This document shows, in pieces, positions 9,990 to 17,367 of a stretch of 64,000 nucleotides of DNA. Positions within the stretch are counted from its first letter, which is position 1, and each line of letters starts with the position of its first letter. This DNA is from Periweissella fabaria (GTDB lineage Bacteria > Bacillota > Bacilli > Lactobacillales > Lactobacillaceae), in contig NZ_CAKKNS010000006.1 in NCBI RefSeq assembly GCF_918814575.1, positions 62,001 to 126,000 on the forward strand. Reading direction: 5' to 3'. The translations under genes were made by a program, and so were the position numbers. The notes beneath the pieces are model-generated. The model saw only the letters and a program-made list of their open reading frames with translations. It did not search any database and was not told the origin of the DNA.

Positions 9990-10097
9990 ATTTATTCTCC
10001 TAAATTAATCTTATATCCTAATGTTTCCATTGCACATTACTCCTCGTTAGAATATCATTAAATTAAAATTAATAAACTTTAACATGAGGTTCTTAAT

Positions 10098-11234
10098 ATG
10101 CATGAAGCTGTCTTATTATTACAAAAACTCATTCAAATCCCCTCAACTGATGATAACGAAGAACAAGTTGCTTTACTAATTCGTGATACATTAGCAAAAT
10201 ATGATATTTCATCTAAAATCATTAAGCATGCACCTAATCGTTGCAATTTGATTGCCGAAATAGGTAATCCAGATAGCACAACGGTTCTTGGCTTGACTGG
10301 TCACCTAGATGTCGTCTTACCTGGTAATCTGCAAGACTGGCAATATCCACCATTTGCTGCCGAAATTCATGATGGCCGGTTATACGGACGAGGGGCAGCC
10401 GATATGAAATCTGGTGTTGTCGCTATGGTATATGCCTTCATCGGTCTAGCTGCTGAATCAGCCAATTTAAACGGCCGAGTTCGGCTTATTTTAACCTTTG
10501 GTGAAGAGACCGGAGGCCAAGGTGCTCATCAGTTAATGACGCTACACTATGCTGATGATTTAAGTGGTTTGATTGTTGGTGAACCTACTAATGCGCAAAT
10601 TGTTTATGCCCATAAAGGTTCTTTTAACTATACCGTCACGGCGAAAGGGAAACAAGTCCATTCATCAACGCCTGAACTCGGTATTAATGCCATCAACGGA
10701 TTAGTTGATTTTGCTAATGTTGAAGCACACCTTTTTGATGATGCTCCCGCTGATGAAGCTCTTGGTAAATTAGCACATGCGATTACCCTTTTTCATGGTG
10801 GTGAACAAATTAATAATATTCCTTCAGATGCTTACTTACGTGGTAATATTCGGCCTATTCCGACTTTTAATAATCAAGCCGTTACGGACCGTTTAACCGC
10901 AGCGATTAGCAACATTAACGCTAACAGTAAGGCAACATTAACATTGACCATCGATGGTAGCTTTCTACCAGTTAAAACTAATCAAGAGGCTGCCTTGGTT
11001 AAAGCCGCCCAAACAGCAGTTGCCAATATCTTACATCAATCTACTGAATTGACAATTTTTGCTGGTGCAACCGATGCATCAGAATTTGTTCTGGCACCTA
11101 AGAAATTTGAAACTATCTTATTGGGCCCAGGTCCTTTTGAAATTGCCCACCAAGTTGACGAATATGTTGAATTGGCCCAATTTGAAGCAATGATTGCCGT
11201 TTATCAACAAATTGCTCATCAATTTTTACAATAA
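10098..11234 (+). CDS. M20 family metallopeptidase (ArgE/DapE-like)
   Basis: Zinc aminoacylase/peptidase of the M20 family, in lactic acid bacteria usually called succinyl-diaminopimelate desuccinylase. The exact substrate cannot be read from sequence. Metal ligands and catalytic residues are visible: GHLDVV (His69, Asp71), GRGAADMKSG (Asp102) and GEETGG (Glu136 catalytic, Glu137). A dimerisation domain with HKGSFNYTVTAKGKQVHSS follows, and the C-terminal ligand His lies in EIAHQVDEY. The length of 378 residues is normal. Start ATG with GAGG about 8 nt upstream. No other lysine-pathway genes are nearby, so a general aminoacyl or dipeptide hydrolase is equally possible. Confidence 0.87.
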   Translation: MHEAVLLLQKLIQIPSTDDNEEQVALLIRDTLAKYDISSKIIKHAPNRCNLIAEIGNPDSTTVLGLTGHLDVVLPGNLQDWQYPPFAAEIHDGRLYGRGAADMKSGVVAMVYAFIGLAAESANLNGRVRLILTFGEETGGQGAHQLMTLHYADDLSGLIVGEPTNAQIVYAHKGSFNYTVTAKGKQVHSSTPELGINAINGLVDFANVEAHLFDDAPADEALGKLAHAITLFHGGEQINNIPSDAYLRGNIRPIPTFNNQAVTDRLTAAISNINANSKATLTLTIDGSFLPVKTNQEAALVKAAQTAVANILHQSTELTIFAGATDASEFVLAPKKFETILLGPGPFEIAHQVDEYVELAQFEAMIAVYQQIAHQFLQ

Positions 11235-11246
11235 CTTTTAATATAG

Positions 11247-11284
11247 AAAGGGACGAACTTTACTGAAGTTCGTCCCTTTTTTAT
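11247..11284. terminator. bidirectional terminator between the M20 peptidase and rbsK
   Basis: A perfect 14-bp stem (AAAGGGACGAACTT and its complement) with a 5-nt loop, followed by TTTTTTAT on the plus strand. It sits between convergent stop codons. Confidence 0.85.
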
Positions 11285-11310
11285 ATTAAATGAACTATCA
11301 CTATACTTGG

Positions 11311-12240
11311 CTAAGCTTCGGCATCAAAGGCTGCTTGCACTTGGGCAAGTTTTGGAATTGATGGTAATGCACCGGCCCCTTGAACCGTAATTGATGATGC
11401 CCGATTTGAAAAACGGATTGCTTCGGCAATATTACTTAAATCTAGTTTTAATTGTGAAGCTAACGTTCCAATAAAGGTGTCACCAGCCGCGGTAGTGTCA
11501 ATTGCATTGACTTTAAATGCTGGCACAAATCCTGCGCCATTTACGGTACTAAAGTAGGCCCCACGTGCACCTACTGTAATAATCAAGTTTGGCACCCCTA
11601 ATTCACGGAACTTACGGGCATTGTCAGCCATTGATGCTTCATCAGTTACTGCAATTCCAGAAATCGTTTCTGCCTCAATTTCATTAGGAACAATTAAATC
11701 AGTTAAGCTAAGTAATTCTGGCTGAATATCAGTTTTAGCTGGGGCAGGATTAAGAATCGTAAATACCCCATTTTGTTTGGCCAACTCAAAAGCTTTCAAG
11801 GTCACCGCAAGTGGTGTCTCAAATTGCGCAACTAAAACATCGCAATTGATAATTGCATCCTTTGCGCTCTCAATATCTTCAATTGATAATGATTGATTAG
11901 CACCACCATGAATCAAAATAGTATTATTACCATCTTTTTCCAGCATGATAAATGCTGAACCCGTCCCAATTTCTTGATGTGTTTTAATATTGGCAATATC
12001 AATATTATCAGTCGCCATCGCATCTAATAACATTTGACCATTTTGGTCATTTCCAACTGCGCCAACAAAGGTTGTTGCAGCATCCATCCGGGCCGCAGCA
12101 ATTGCTTGATTGGCACCTTTTCCACCTGGGGCGGTAGTGGCATCATGCATTGCCATGGTCTCCCCTTGCTTTGGTAACCGATCAATATGCATGATGGTAT
12201 CAGCATTTAAACTACCTAATACTGTAACTTTACGTGTCAT
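11311..12240 (-). CDS. rbsK: ribokinase
   Basis: Phosphorylates D-ribose at O5 with ATP, giving ribose 5-phosphate for the pentose-phosphate/phosphoketolase routes. PfkB-family signatures are both present: APGGKGANQAIAAARM (GGKG at 39-42, sugar-binding) and DTTAAGDTFIGTLAS, with the catalytic Asp in the last GD. The 309 residues match the family. The ATG follows GGAGGGG. No ribose transporter or regulator adjoins it, which is unusual because rbsK is usually clustered with rbsD or a transporter. A 16-bp palindrome 29 nt upstream could be an operator. Confidence 0.92.
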   Translation of the reverse strand: MTRKVTVLGSLNADTIMHIDRLPKQGETMAMHDATTAPGGKGANQAIAAARMDAATTFVGAVGNDQNGQMLLDAMATDNIDIANIKTHQEIGTGSAFIMLEKDGNNTILIHGGANQSLSIEDIESAKDAIINCDVLVAQFETPLAVTLKAFELAKQNGVFTILNPAPAKTDIQPELLSLTDLIVPNEIEAETISGIAVTDEASMADNARKFRELGVPNLIITVGARGAYFSTVNGAGFVPAFKVNAIDTTAAGDTFIGTLASQLKLDLSNIAEAIRFSNRASSITVQGAGALPSIPKLAQVQAAFDAEA

Positions 12241-12268
12241 TCTTTGACCCCTCCGTCTTAAAAAATAA

Positions 12269-12284
12269 ATTCTAACTTTAGAAT
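12269..12284. promoter_or_regulatory. palindrome upstream of rbsK, possible operator
   Basis: ATTCTAACTTTAGAAT has perfect 7-bp arms around a CT centre and lies 28 nt before the rbsK start codon, where a repressor site would be expected. On the minus strand it contains TAGAAT, a possible -10. No regulator is encoded nearby, so this is a suggestion only. Confidence 0.3.
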
Positions 12285-12328
12285 ACCATATATTTACTAC
12301 TGCTTCGGTAAATATACTCGTACCATTT

Positions 12329-12838
12329 TTAATTTATTTCATCTATTGCATTATACTGCTCATTAAACTTTTGCATAATGTCATCAGGGACTAGTTGTAA
12401 TTCAACTAACCCTAATTTTAAATATGATTTAAGTAGATGTTTGTAATCACTTTGGCTATGCCGTAAATAACAATTCCAGGCCATCGTTTTCAAACCAAGA
12501 TAATGATTATTTAAGTTACCATGAGGGAATTGACTTAATTTATTGATCTCATCTGGTTCAATTACAACTAGATGCATCCATTGTTCTACTTGGGCTAACC
12601 ATAAAATACTATCTAATCCTTGCACGTATGCCGATAATAACGCTTGGTAATCGGCTACTGCGGGCATTTCCCAAAATTTAAACCACCCAGATACATCGGC
12701 AACCTTGGCTAAATCGATATCCAAGTTTTCATAACAAATTTTACGTAAATCATCGCCGCGAAAGCGAATTCCTTTTAAATTCGGTAATTCTCGATGATAC
12801 ATCCGTGATATTCGTAATAACTCACTAGTATCTAACAT
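12329..12838 (-). CDS. degenerate dUTPase-2-like all-alpha protein
   Basis: The 169-residue protein resembles the dimeric all-alpha dUTPase/MazG-type fold (dUTPase_2): FKFW after the second helix, then a helix with YVQGLDSILWLA matching the family's E-Y-V-D-G-L-H-F helix. The residues that bind Mg and the nucleotide phosphates are missing. Where active enzymes have an ExxE pair before FKYW, this has IDLAKVADVSGWFKFW. Where they have E and D in the second motif, this has Ala and Gln. It is therefore probably not a working dUTP pyrophosphatase. It lies 2 nt after the gene at 12841-13830, so they are surely co-translated. The start is ATG 12838. Confidence 0.6.
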   Translation of the reverse strand: MLDTSELLRISRMYHRELPNLKGIRFRGDDLRKICYENLDIDLAKVADVSGWFKFWEMPAVADYQALLSAYVQGLDSILWLAQVEQWMHLVVIEPDEINKLSQFPHGNLNNHYLGLKTMAWNCYLRHSQSDYKHLLKSYLKLGLVELQLVPDDIMQKFNEQYNAIDEIN

Positions 12839-12840
12839 GC

Positions 12841-13830
12841 TTACATACTCCGTGGTTGTAAAACTTCAACTTTAATCGGATTATCTACAATTGTTGGTTT
12901 TGCAGGTTGAATTTCTAAGACACTCCGGTTTTCAAGATACCAACGTTGAATGAATGGGAAGTTAACGAGCACATTCATCAATGAAGCTTTCCCTTGCGCA
13001 TCAATCACTTCAAAATGCCAAAACTTACTTAATTGTCGATTATTTTCACTTTGTAAGAAACGAACTTCTAACTCATCAGTAAGCACTAAACGAGCTCCAA
13101 AGCCACTATCAACCGGTTGCATCAAGACATTAGCTGGTGCTGAGGCAATAAATAACTTATCAAGAATTTGGCTTGGTAATTCCGTGCTGACTGTTTCATA
13201 TTGATAATCATTATTCGTTTCTAAAATACTGTAATCAATATCAAATTCAAGTGTATCGGCCAGAATTGACGCAAAATTCATCAACACCGTAATCACTTGA
13301 TCACTTTCTTCAGGCAAAATTTCCATGTCAGATTGCACAATAAAAAAGTCAATAATGTCGGTACTATTAAATGTTAATTTATTGGCAGCAAAATCAAGAT
13401 AAAATAGCTTTTTACCAGATTCAATTTCGGTAAAGTACGCACCGTTAGTTGATGCTTCACTAAATTGATAACGAACCTTAGTTGCTGTGCCGGCCAAAAA
13501 GACGCCTAATTCTTCATGATCAGGTGCACTGGCAAGACTAAAGCTATTGACATTGTTTATCTCTAATAAACGTGTGGTAAACAATAAGAACCAATCCGCT
13601 ATACTATATTGATTTGGAAATTGAACTTGTTTTGAACCTAGGTGTAAATTTATTAAGCCTTGGATAGCTGTTAAAAGTTCATGTGGATTAGACGTTGCTA
13701 AAACTTGGCTTAAAAGTTCCGTAAATTCAAAACCAGCTTGTAAACTTTGCTTAATTTCATTATTGTAACTTGTTAAACTTTGACTTGGTAAAATACCTAC
13801 TGGTAAATTTGTTTGCTTATTCATAGTCAC
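12841..13830 (-). CDS. unknown cytoplasmic protein in a three-gene unit
   Basis: I do not recognise this gene. The product of about 329 residues has no transmembrane segment or signal peptide, is acidic and rich in Leu, Phe, Asn and Ser, and looks like a globular mixed alpha/beta protein. An aromatic-rich stretch (SKFWHFEVIDAQGK) and a short basic tail (KVEVLQPRSM) stand out, and no catalytic motif is evident. AGGGGG lies 6 nt before GTG 13830 and 12 nt before ATG 13824, so GTG is preferred. Either start overlaps the preceding coiled-coil gene. It is followed after 2 nt by the dUTPase-like gene. Confidence 0.7.
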   Translation of the reverse strand: MTMNKQTNLPVGILPSQSLTSYNNEIKQSLQAGFEFTELLSQVLATSNPHELLTAIQGLINLHLGSKQVQFPNQYSIADWFLLFTTRLLEINNVNSFSLASAPDHEELGVFLAGTATKVRYQFSEASTNGAYFTEIESGKKLFYLDFAANKLTFNSTDIIDFFIVQSDMEILPEESDQVITVLMNFASILADTLEFDIDYSILETNNDYQYETVSTELPSQILDKLFIASAPANVLMQPVDSGFGARLVLTDELEVRFLQSENNRQLSKFWHFEVIDAQGKASLMNVLVNFPFIQRWYLENRSVLEIQPAKPTIVDNPIKVEVLQPRSM

Positions 13831-14695
13831 CAAATGCCCCCTGTTGTTCTTTTGAAATCAACGTTACTAAATATGCTTTGTACAGGTTGGCAACAGCAGT
13901 TTCAAATTTTTCAAAGTCCCCAAATTTTTCAATAATACTCTTATATTCGTAGCTCAAAATCGTATCTTCTTTTGAAAGGAACAAAATTTGGTCGTTATTT
14001 TCAATAATTTGTGTACGGGCGTTTTTAGTTTTTTCGTCATCGCTTTGAAGAGCTTCCAATTGTGCTACCAATTCATCACGTTGTTCTTTTAGCTTACCGT
14101 TAGCAAACAAACCTTGACGGGCATTTGTTACTTCATCAATTTGTGCACGTAAGCTTCCTTTTTGGACATCGCGTTCACTTTGCCCATCAACTAATTTTTG
14201 TAAATCTTCATTATCTTTAGTCAAAGTTGTAATTTTTTCAGTATTTAGACGCTTATTGTCTTTACTTAAGGCAACTGAATCCGTTAACTTTTGGTACTCT
14301 GTAGTATCAAACACAAATTTGACATCTAGTACATCCAAATAACCAAAGTTACGGCGGTCCCACCAATTTCCAAAGTAGATTTGGTACACACCTTCATCAA
14401 TTTCTTTGTAGTAAAAGAATGGGAATGCTTCAGATAAATAGGCAATCAATTTATTAGCAAGTAAATGACTTAATTGTGGTTTTAAATTAGCTACCATTTC
14501 GGCCAAATCATCATTGCTTTGGCTAGGTTGTTGCATTACTTGTTGCTGATATTTTTTACGTGCAAGTAATTCGAATACTAGCCGATCGTCTTGCACTAAA
14601 ATTGCTTGGCGAAGCTCAGATAAATATCCAAGTTTTTCGTCAAGCTTACCGATTAGTTCGGGATTTGTCGTTACAGTTTTTGCATTTTCTAACAT
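13817..14695 (-). CDS. coiled-coil protein of unknown function
   Basis: Function unknown. The protein of 292 residues has a predicted globular N-terminal part (about 1-130, ending with the aromatic cluster YYKEIDEGVYQIYFGNWWDRR). A long heptad-like coiled coil follows from about 140 to 240 (KDNKRLNTEKITTLTKDNED, then KLKEQRDELVAQLEALQ), and a helical C-terminal end. No ATPase motif is present, so it is not a true SbcC/SMC protein, although coiled coils of this kind may be labelled so. ATG 14695 is preceded by GGGGC; a GTG three codons upstream is possible. First gene of the unit 14695-12329. Confidence 0.72.
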   Translation of the reverse strand: MLENAKTVTTNPELIGKLDEKLGYLSELRQAILVQDDRLVFELLARKKYQQQVMQQPSQSNDDLAEMVANLKPQLSHLLANKLIAYLSEAFPFFYYKEIDEGVYQIYFGNWWDRRNFGYLDVLDVKFVFDTTEYQKLTDSVALSKDNKRLNTEKITTLTKDNEDLQKLVDGQSERDVQKGSLRAQIDEVTNARQGLFANGKLKEQRDELVAQLEALQSDDEKTKNARTQIIENNDQILFLSKEDTILSYEYKSIIEKFGDFEKFETAVANLYKAYLVTLISKEQQGAFGDYE

Positions 14696-14843
14696 ACTAT
14701 TCACGCCCCATTTTTATTGATATCTCTATTTTACCAATAAATTACAGATTTAGGCATTTGAATGTAACAAATTTCAGTTTTTTTCGCTTATCGTTAGTTT
14801 TTTTAATATAAATATTCCCATATGAATCGAAAAACAGTAAAAA

Positions 14844-14877
14844 AAGCAGCTTGGAAAATTAAATTTCCAAGCTGCTT
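14844..14877 (-). terminator. terminator of the gmk-rpoZ operon
   Basis: A perfect 14-bp stem (AAGCAGCTTGGAAA and its complement) with a 6-nt loop, followed on the minus strand by TTTTTTACTG. It lies about 75 nt after the rpoZ stop. Confidence 0.85.
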
Positions 14878-14952
14878 CGCTAATTAGTGTTATTATTACG
14901 CAATTCTAACCATCAGGTTTTACAGCACATAATAATCTACACACATCTTAAC

Positions 14953-15198
14953 TTACTTAAAGTTATTTTTACGTAATTTAGCGGCTTCAGCAATTGCATC
15001 CGTTCCTGGTTCAATAATTACATCACCAGCTTCGATTTCTTCAAGAGCTTGTCCAATTGACTTAACTGAGTCAAAACGTTCAAGTGTTGGTTTAGCACCA
15101 GCTTCAAGTTCATGAGCTCGCTTTGAAGCCAATGAAATCAACTTGTAACGTGAATCAACATTTTCTAATAATTTATCAACAGATGGGTATAAAATCAT
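14953..15198 (-). CDS. rpoZ: RNA polymerase omega subunit
   Basis: Small subunit that helps fold and hold the beta-prime subunit of RNA polymerase. The 81-residue protein shows the omega pattern near its N terminus: [20 protein letters not shown] followed by ASKRAHEL. The ATG overlaps the gmk stop by 4 nt (ATGA), which implies translational coupling. In Gram-positive bacteria the gmk-rpoZ pair is usually followed by priA, but here the operon ends in a terminator and an unrelated unit follows. Confidence 0.93.
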   Translation of the reverse strand: MILYPSVDKLLENVDSRYKLISLASKRAHELEAGAKPTLERFDSVKSIGQALEEIEAGDVIIEPGTDAIAEAAKLRKNNFK

Positions 15199-15815
15199 CG
15201 TTCTAATTCTCCAATCATTTCTGTGTACTCTGGCATTACGCGGTTAACACTCAAGTGTTCAGCACGGATAATATCCTTAATCCGTTCAACGGCTAAAGGC
15301 ACTTCATCATTTACAACCGCATAATCATAATTTTGCATCATTTTAATTTCCGTAATTGCCGTTTCAATACGCTTATCAATTACTTCAATCGAATCAGTTC
15401 CTCGACCAACTAATCGGTTTTTTAATTCTTTCAAATCAGGTGGCGTTAAGAAGATGTAAACCCCATCAGGCATCTTTTCGCGAACTTGCATCGCTCCTTG
15501 AACTTCAATTTCTAAAAAGACGTCATAACCTTCATCGAGCGTTTGGTTAATGTATTTTAATGGCGTACCGTAATAGTTGTCAACATATTGTGCATATTCT
15601 AACATGCCACCATTGGCAATCTCAGCCTCAAATTCTGCCTTTGTAACAAAGTAGTAGTCTTCACCGTTTACTTCGCCCTCACGTGGTTGACGTGTGGTCA
15701 TTGATACTGAATAAACAAAATCATTACCACCTTGTTCAAAAATTGCCTTACGGACAGTCCCCTTACCTACACCAGATGGTCCAGATAAGACGATTAACAT
15801 GCCGCGTTTCACCAT
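15195..15815 (-). CDS. gmk: guanylate kinase
   Basis: Converts GMP to GDP with ATP, an essential step of GTP supply. The P-loop GPSGVGKGT is at residues 12-20. The GMP-binding region has [20 protein letters not shown], and the lid and nucleoside part follow ([20 protein letters not shown]). The length of 206 residues is normal. The ATG has GGAGGA upstream. It is paired with rpoZ; both GMP kinase and omega are linked to (p)ppGpp control in other bacteria, and relQ lies elsewhere in this window. Confidence 0.96.
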   Translation of the reverse strand: MVKRGMLIVLSGPSGVGKGTVRKAIFEQGGNDFVYSVSMTTRQPREGEVNGEDYYFVTKAEFEAEIANGGMLEYAQYVDNYYGTPLKYINQTLDEGYDVFLEIEVQGAMQVREKMPDGVYIFLTPPDLKELKNRLVGRGTDSIEVIDKRIETAITEIKMMQNYDYAVVNDEVPLAVERIKDIIRAEHLSVNRVMPEYTEMIGELER

Positions 15816-15889
15816 TACGCATATCCTCCAATAAAATTGTCAATTAACTAAATATATTAGATTATGATACCACATCAAAATTAACTTTA

Positions 15890-16489
15890 CTATGACAAAC
15901 TGTTGACAATCGTTAGTAGCTCGTCAACTTGGCGATATGTTTGCGCTAAATCACCTTGATTATCAATGACATAATCGGCCCGATTACGTTTATCTTCAAT
16001 GCTTATTTGGGATTGAATCCGTTTAGTGGCTGCTGCTACCGAAATTTTATCGCGTAATACTAAGCGTGCCAATTGAATGTCTGGTGCAACATATACCACA
16101 ACGACATAATCAACACTTTTTTGATAATGAGCCTCAAATAACGTTGGCGCATCAAGACAGACTATTGGTTGACCAGCAGCACGTAATTGCTCTAACTGTT
16201 GTAAAATCGCAGTGCGAATTGCTGGATCCATTAACACATTTAATTTTTTAAGCGCCGCAGCATCATTAAATACAATTTCACCAAGTGCCTTGCGGTTTAA
16301 TTGGCCACTCGGTAGTAAAATTTTTGAGCCAAATTGGGCCACTAATTCTGTTAACAATGCATACTCTGGACGGACAACTTCTCGGGCAATTAAATCAGCA
16401 TCAACGATTGGAATCCCACGTTGGGCTAAATACTTACTCACTGTAGATTTGCCAGTCGCAATACCACCCGTCAGACCTATAATTTTCAT
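15890..16489 (-). CDS. coaE: dephospho-CoA kinase
   Basis: Last enzyme of coenzyme A synthesis, phosphorylating the 3'-OH of dephospho-CoA. It has the P-loop GGIATGKST at residues 8-16, the DADLIAREV substrate motif, and LDAPTLFEA, a variant of the usual LDVPLLFE. The 199-residue length is typical. It begins 18 nt after mutM in the dinG-polA-mutM-coaE string, an order seen in many bacilli and lactobacilli. Confidence 0.94.
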   Translation of the reverse strand: MKIIGLTGGIATGKSTVSKYLAQRGIPIVDADLIAREVVRPEYALLTELVAQFGSKILLPSGQLNRKALGEIVFNDAAALKKLNVLMDPAIRTAILQQLEQLRAAGQPIVCLDAPTLFEAHYQKSVDYVVVVYVAPDIQLARLVLRDKISVAAATKRIQSQISIEDKRNRADYVIDNQGDLAQTYRQVDELLTIVNSLS

Positions 16490-16507
16490 TACTTACCTTC
16501 TTTGAGT

Positions 16508-17341
16508 TTATGCATGAATTTGTTGGCATTGTGGACAATAAGTCGTGCCACGTTGAGCCACTTTCATTTTTTCCATCAATGTGCCACAACGCAAACATGG
16601 TTCACCTTTGCGGCCATATGCTTGTAACTCATTTTGAAAAGCGCCCGCCTCACCAAACGCATTGGTATATGAGTGTACGGTTGTCCCGTGATGCTCGATT
16701 GCTCGTTTTATTTCACTAATAATATTAGTCCGTAAAACGGTAATTTCAGCTAAGGTAACTGTATTGACTGGTTGTTCTGGATGAATCTTACTTTGCCACA
16801 ATACTTCATCAACATAAATATTACCCAAACCTGCTAAATTACTTTGATCAAGTAAAAATGGTTTAATAATTTTTCGAGATTTAGCCATAATTTCAGCTAA
16901 ATAATCCGTGGTTAAATCACTCTCAGTTGGTTCTGGACCCATTTTTTTAATCCCCGGTACCAATTGGTTTTCCATTCCCGTTGGTACAAATTGCATCCGC
17001 CCAAACTTACGTGTATCTAGGTACCACAAATCAGTGGCCTGGTCTAAATGAAATACTACGCACACGTGTTTTTCTGGAGGAGTCCCAGCTGGAACCGTGT
17101 TGTACTTACCTTCCATCCGTAAGTGACTTACTAACGTATAATCACCACTTAAACGAAAAAGTAAAAATTTTCCACGCCGATCGATATCTTCAATAGTACG
17201 ATTAACCATCGTTTTAAGAATCGTTGCAACGTCGCCTTCAATTGTCTTAGGCCACAATAACTCAACCGCTTTAATTTGTCGATTTTGAACTAAGCGTAAT
17301 AGTCCGCGTCGTACAGTTTCGACTTCAGGTAATTCTGGCAT
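16508..17341 (-). CDS. mutM: formamidopyrimidine-DNA glycosylase
   Basis: Base-excision repair glycosylase/lyase removing 8-oxoguanine and FaPy. The N terminus MPELPEVETVRRGL carries the nucleophile Pro2 and catalytic Glu3. The zinc finger C-terminus has CLRC (249-252) and CPQC (269-272). GLGNIYVDEVLWQSKIHPEQ is the helix-two-turn-helix. Length 277 residues. GAGG lies upstream of the ATG. It sits 26 nt after polA, so the repair glycosylase and the gap-filling polymerase are made together. Confidence 0.96.
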   Translation of the reverse strand: MPELPEVETVRRGLLRLVQNRQIKAVELLWPKTIEGDVATILKTMVNRTIEDIDRRGKFLLFRLSGDYTLVSHLRMEGKYNTVPAGTPPEKHVCVVFHLDQATDLWYLDTRKFGRMQFVPTGMENQLVPGIKKMGPEPTESDLTTDYLAEIMAKSRKIIKPFLLDQSNLAGLGNIYVDEVLWQSKIHPEQPVNTVTLAEITVLRTNIISEIKRAIEHHGTTVHSYTNAFGEAGAFQNELQAYGRKGEPCLRCGTLMEKMKVAQRGTTYCPQCQQIHA

Positions 17342-17367
17342 ACTTACTTAATCCTCATTATTTTAAT

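Noticed and set aside
13817-14695. Coiled-coil protein as an SbcC/SMC nuclease subunit
   Set aside because: No Walker motifs, no zinc hook and no ABC signature; only the coiled coil is shared.
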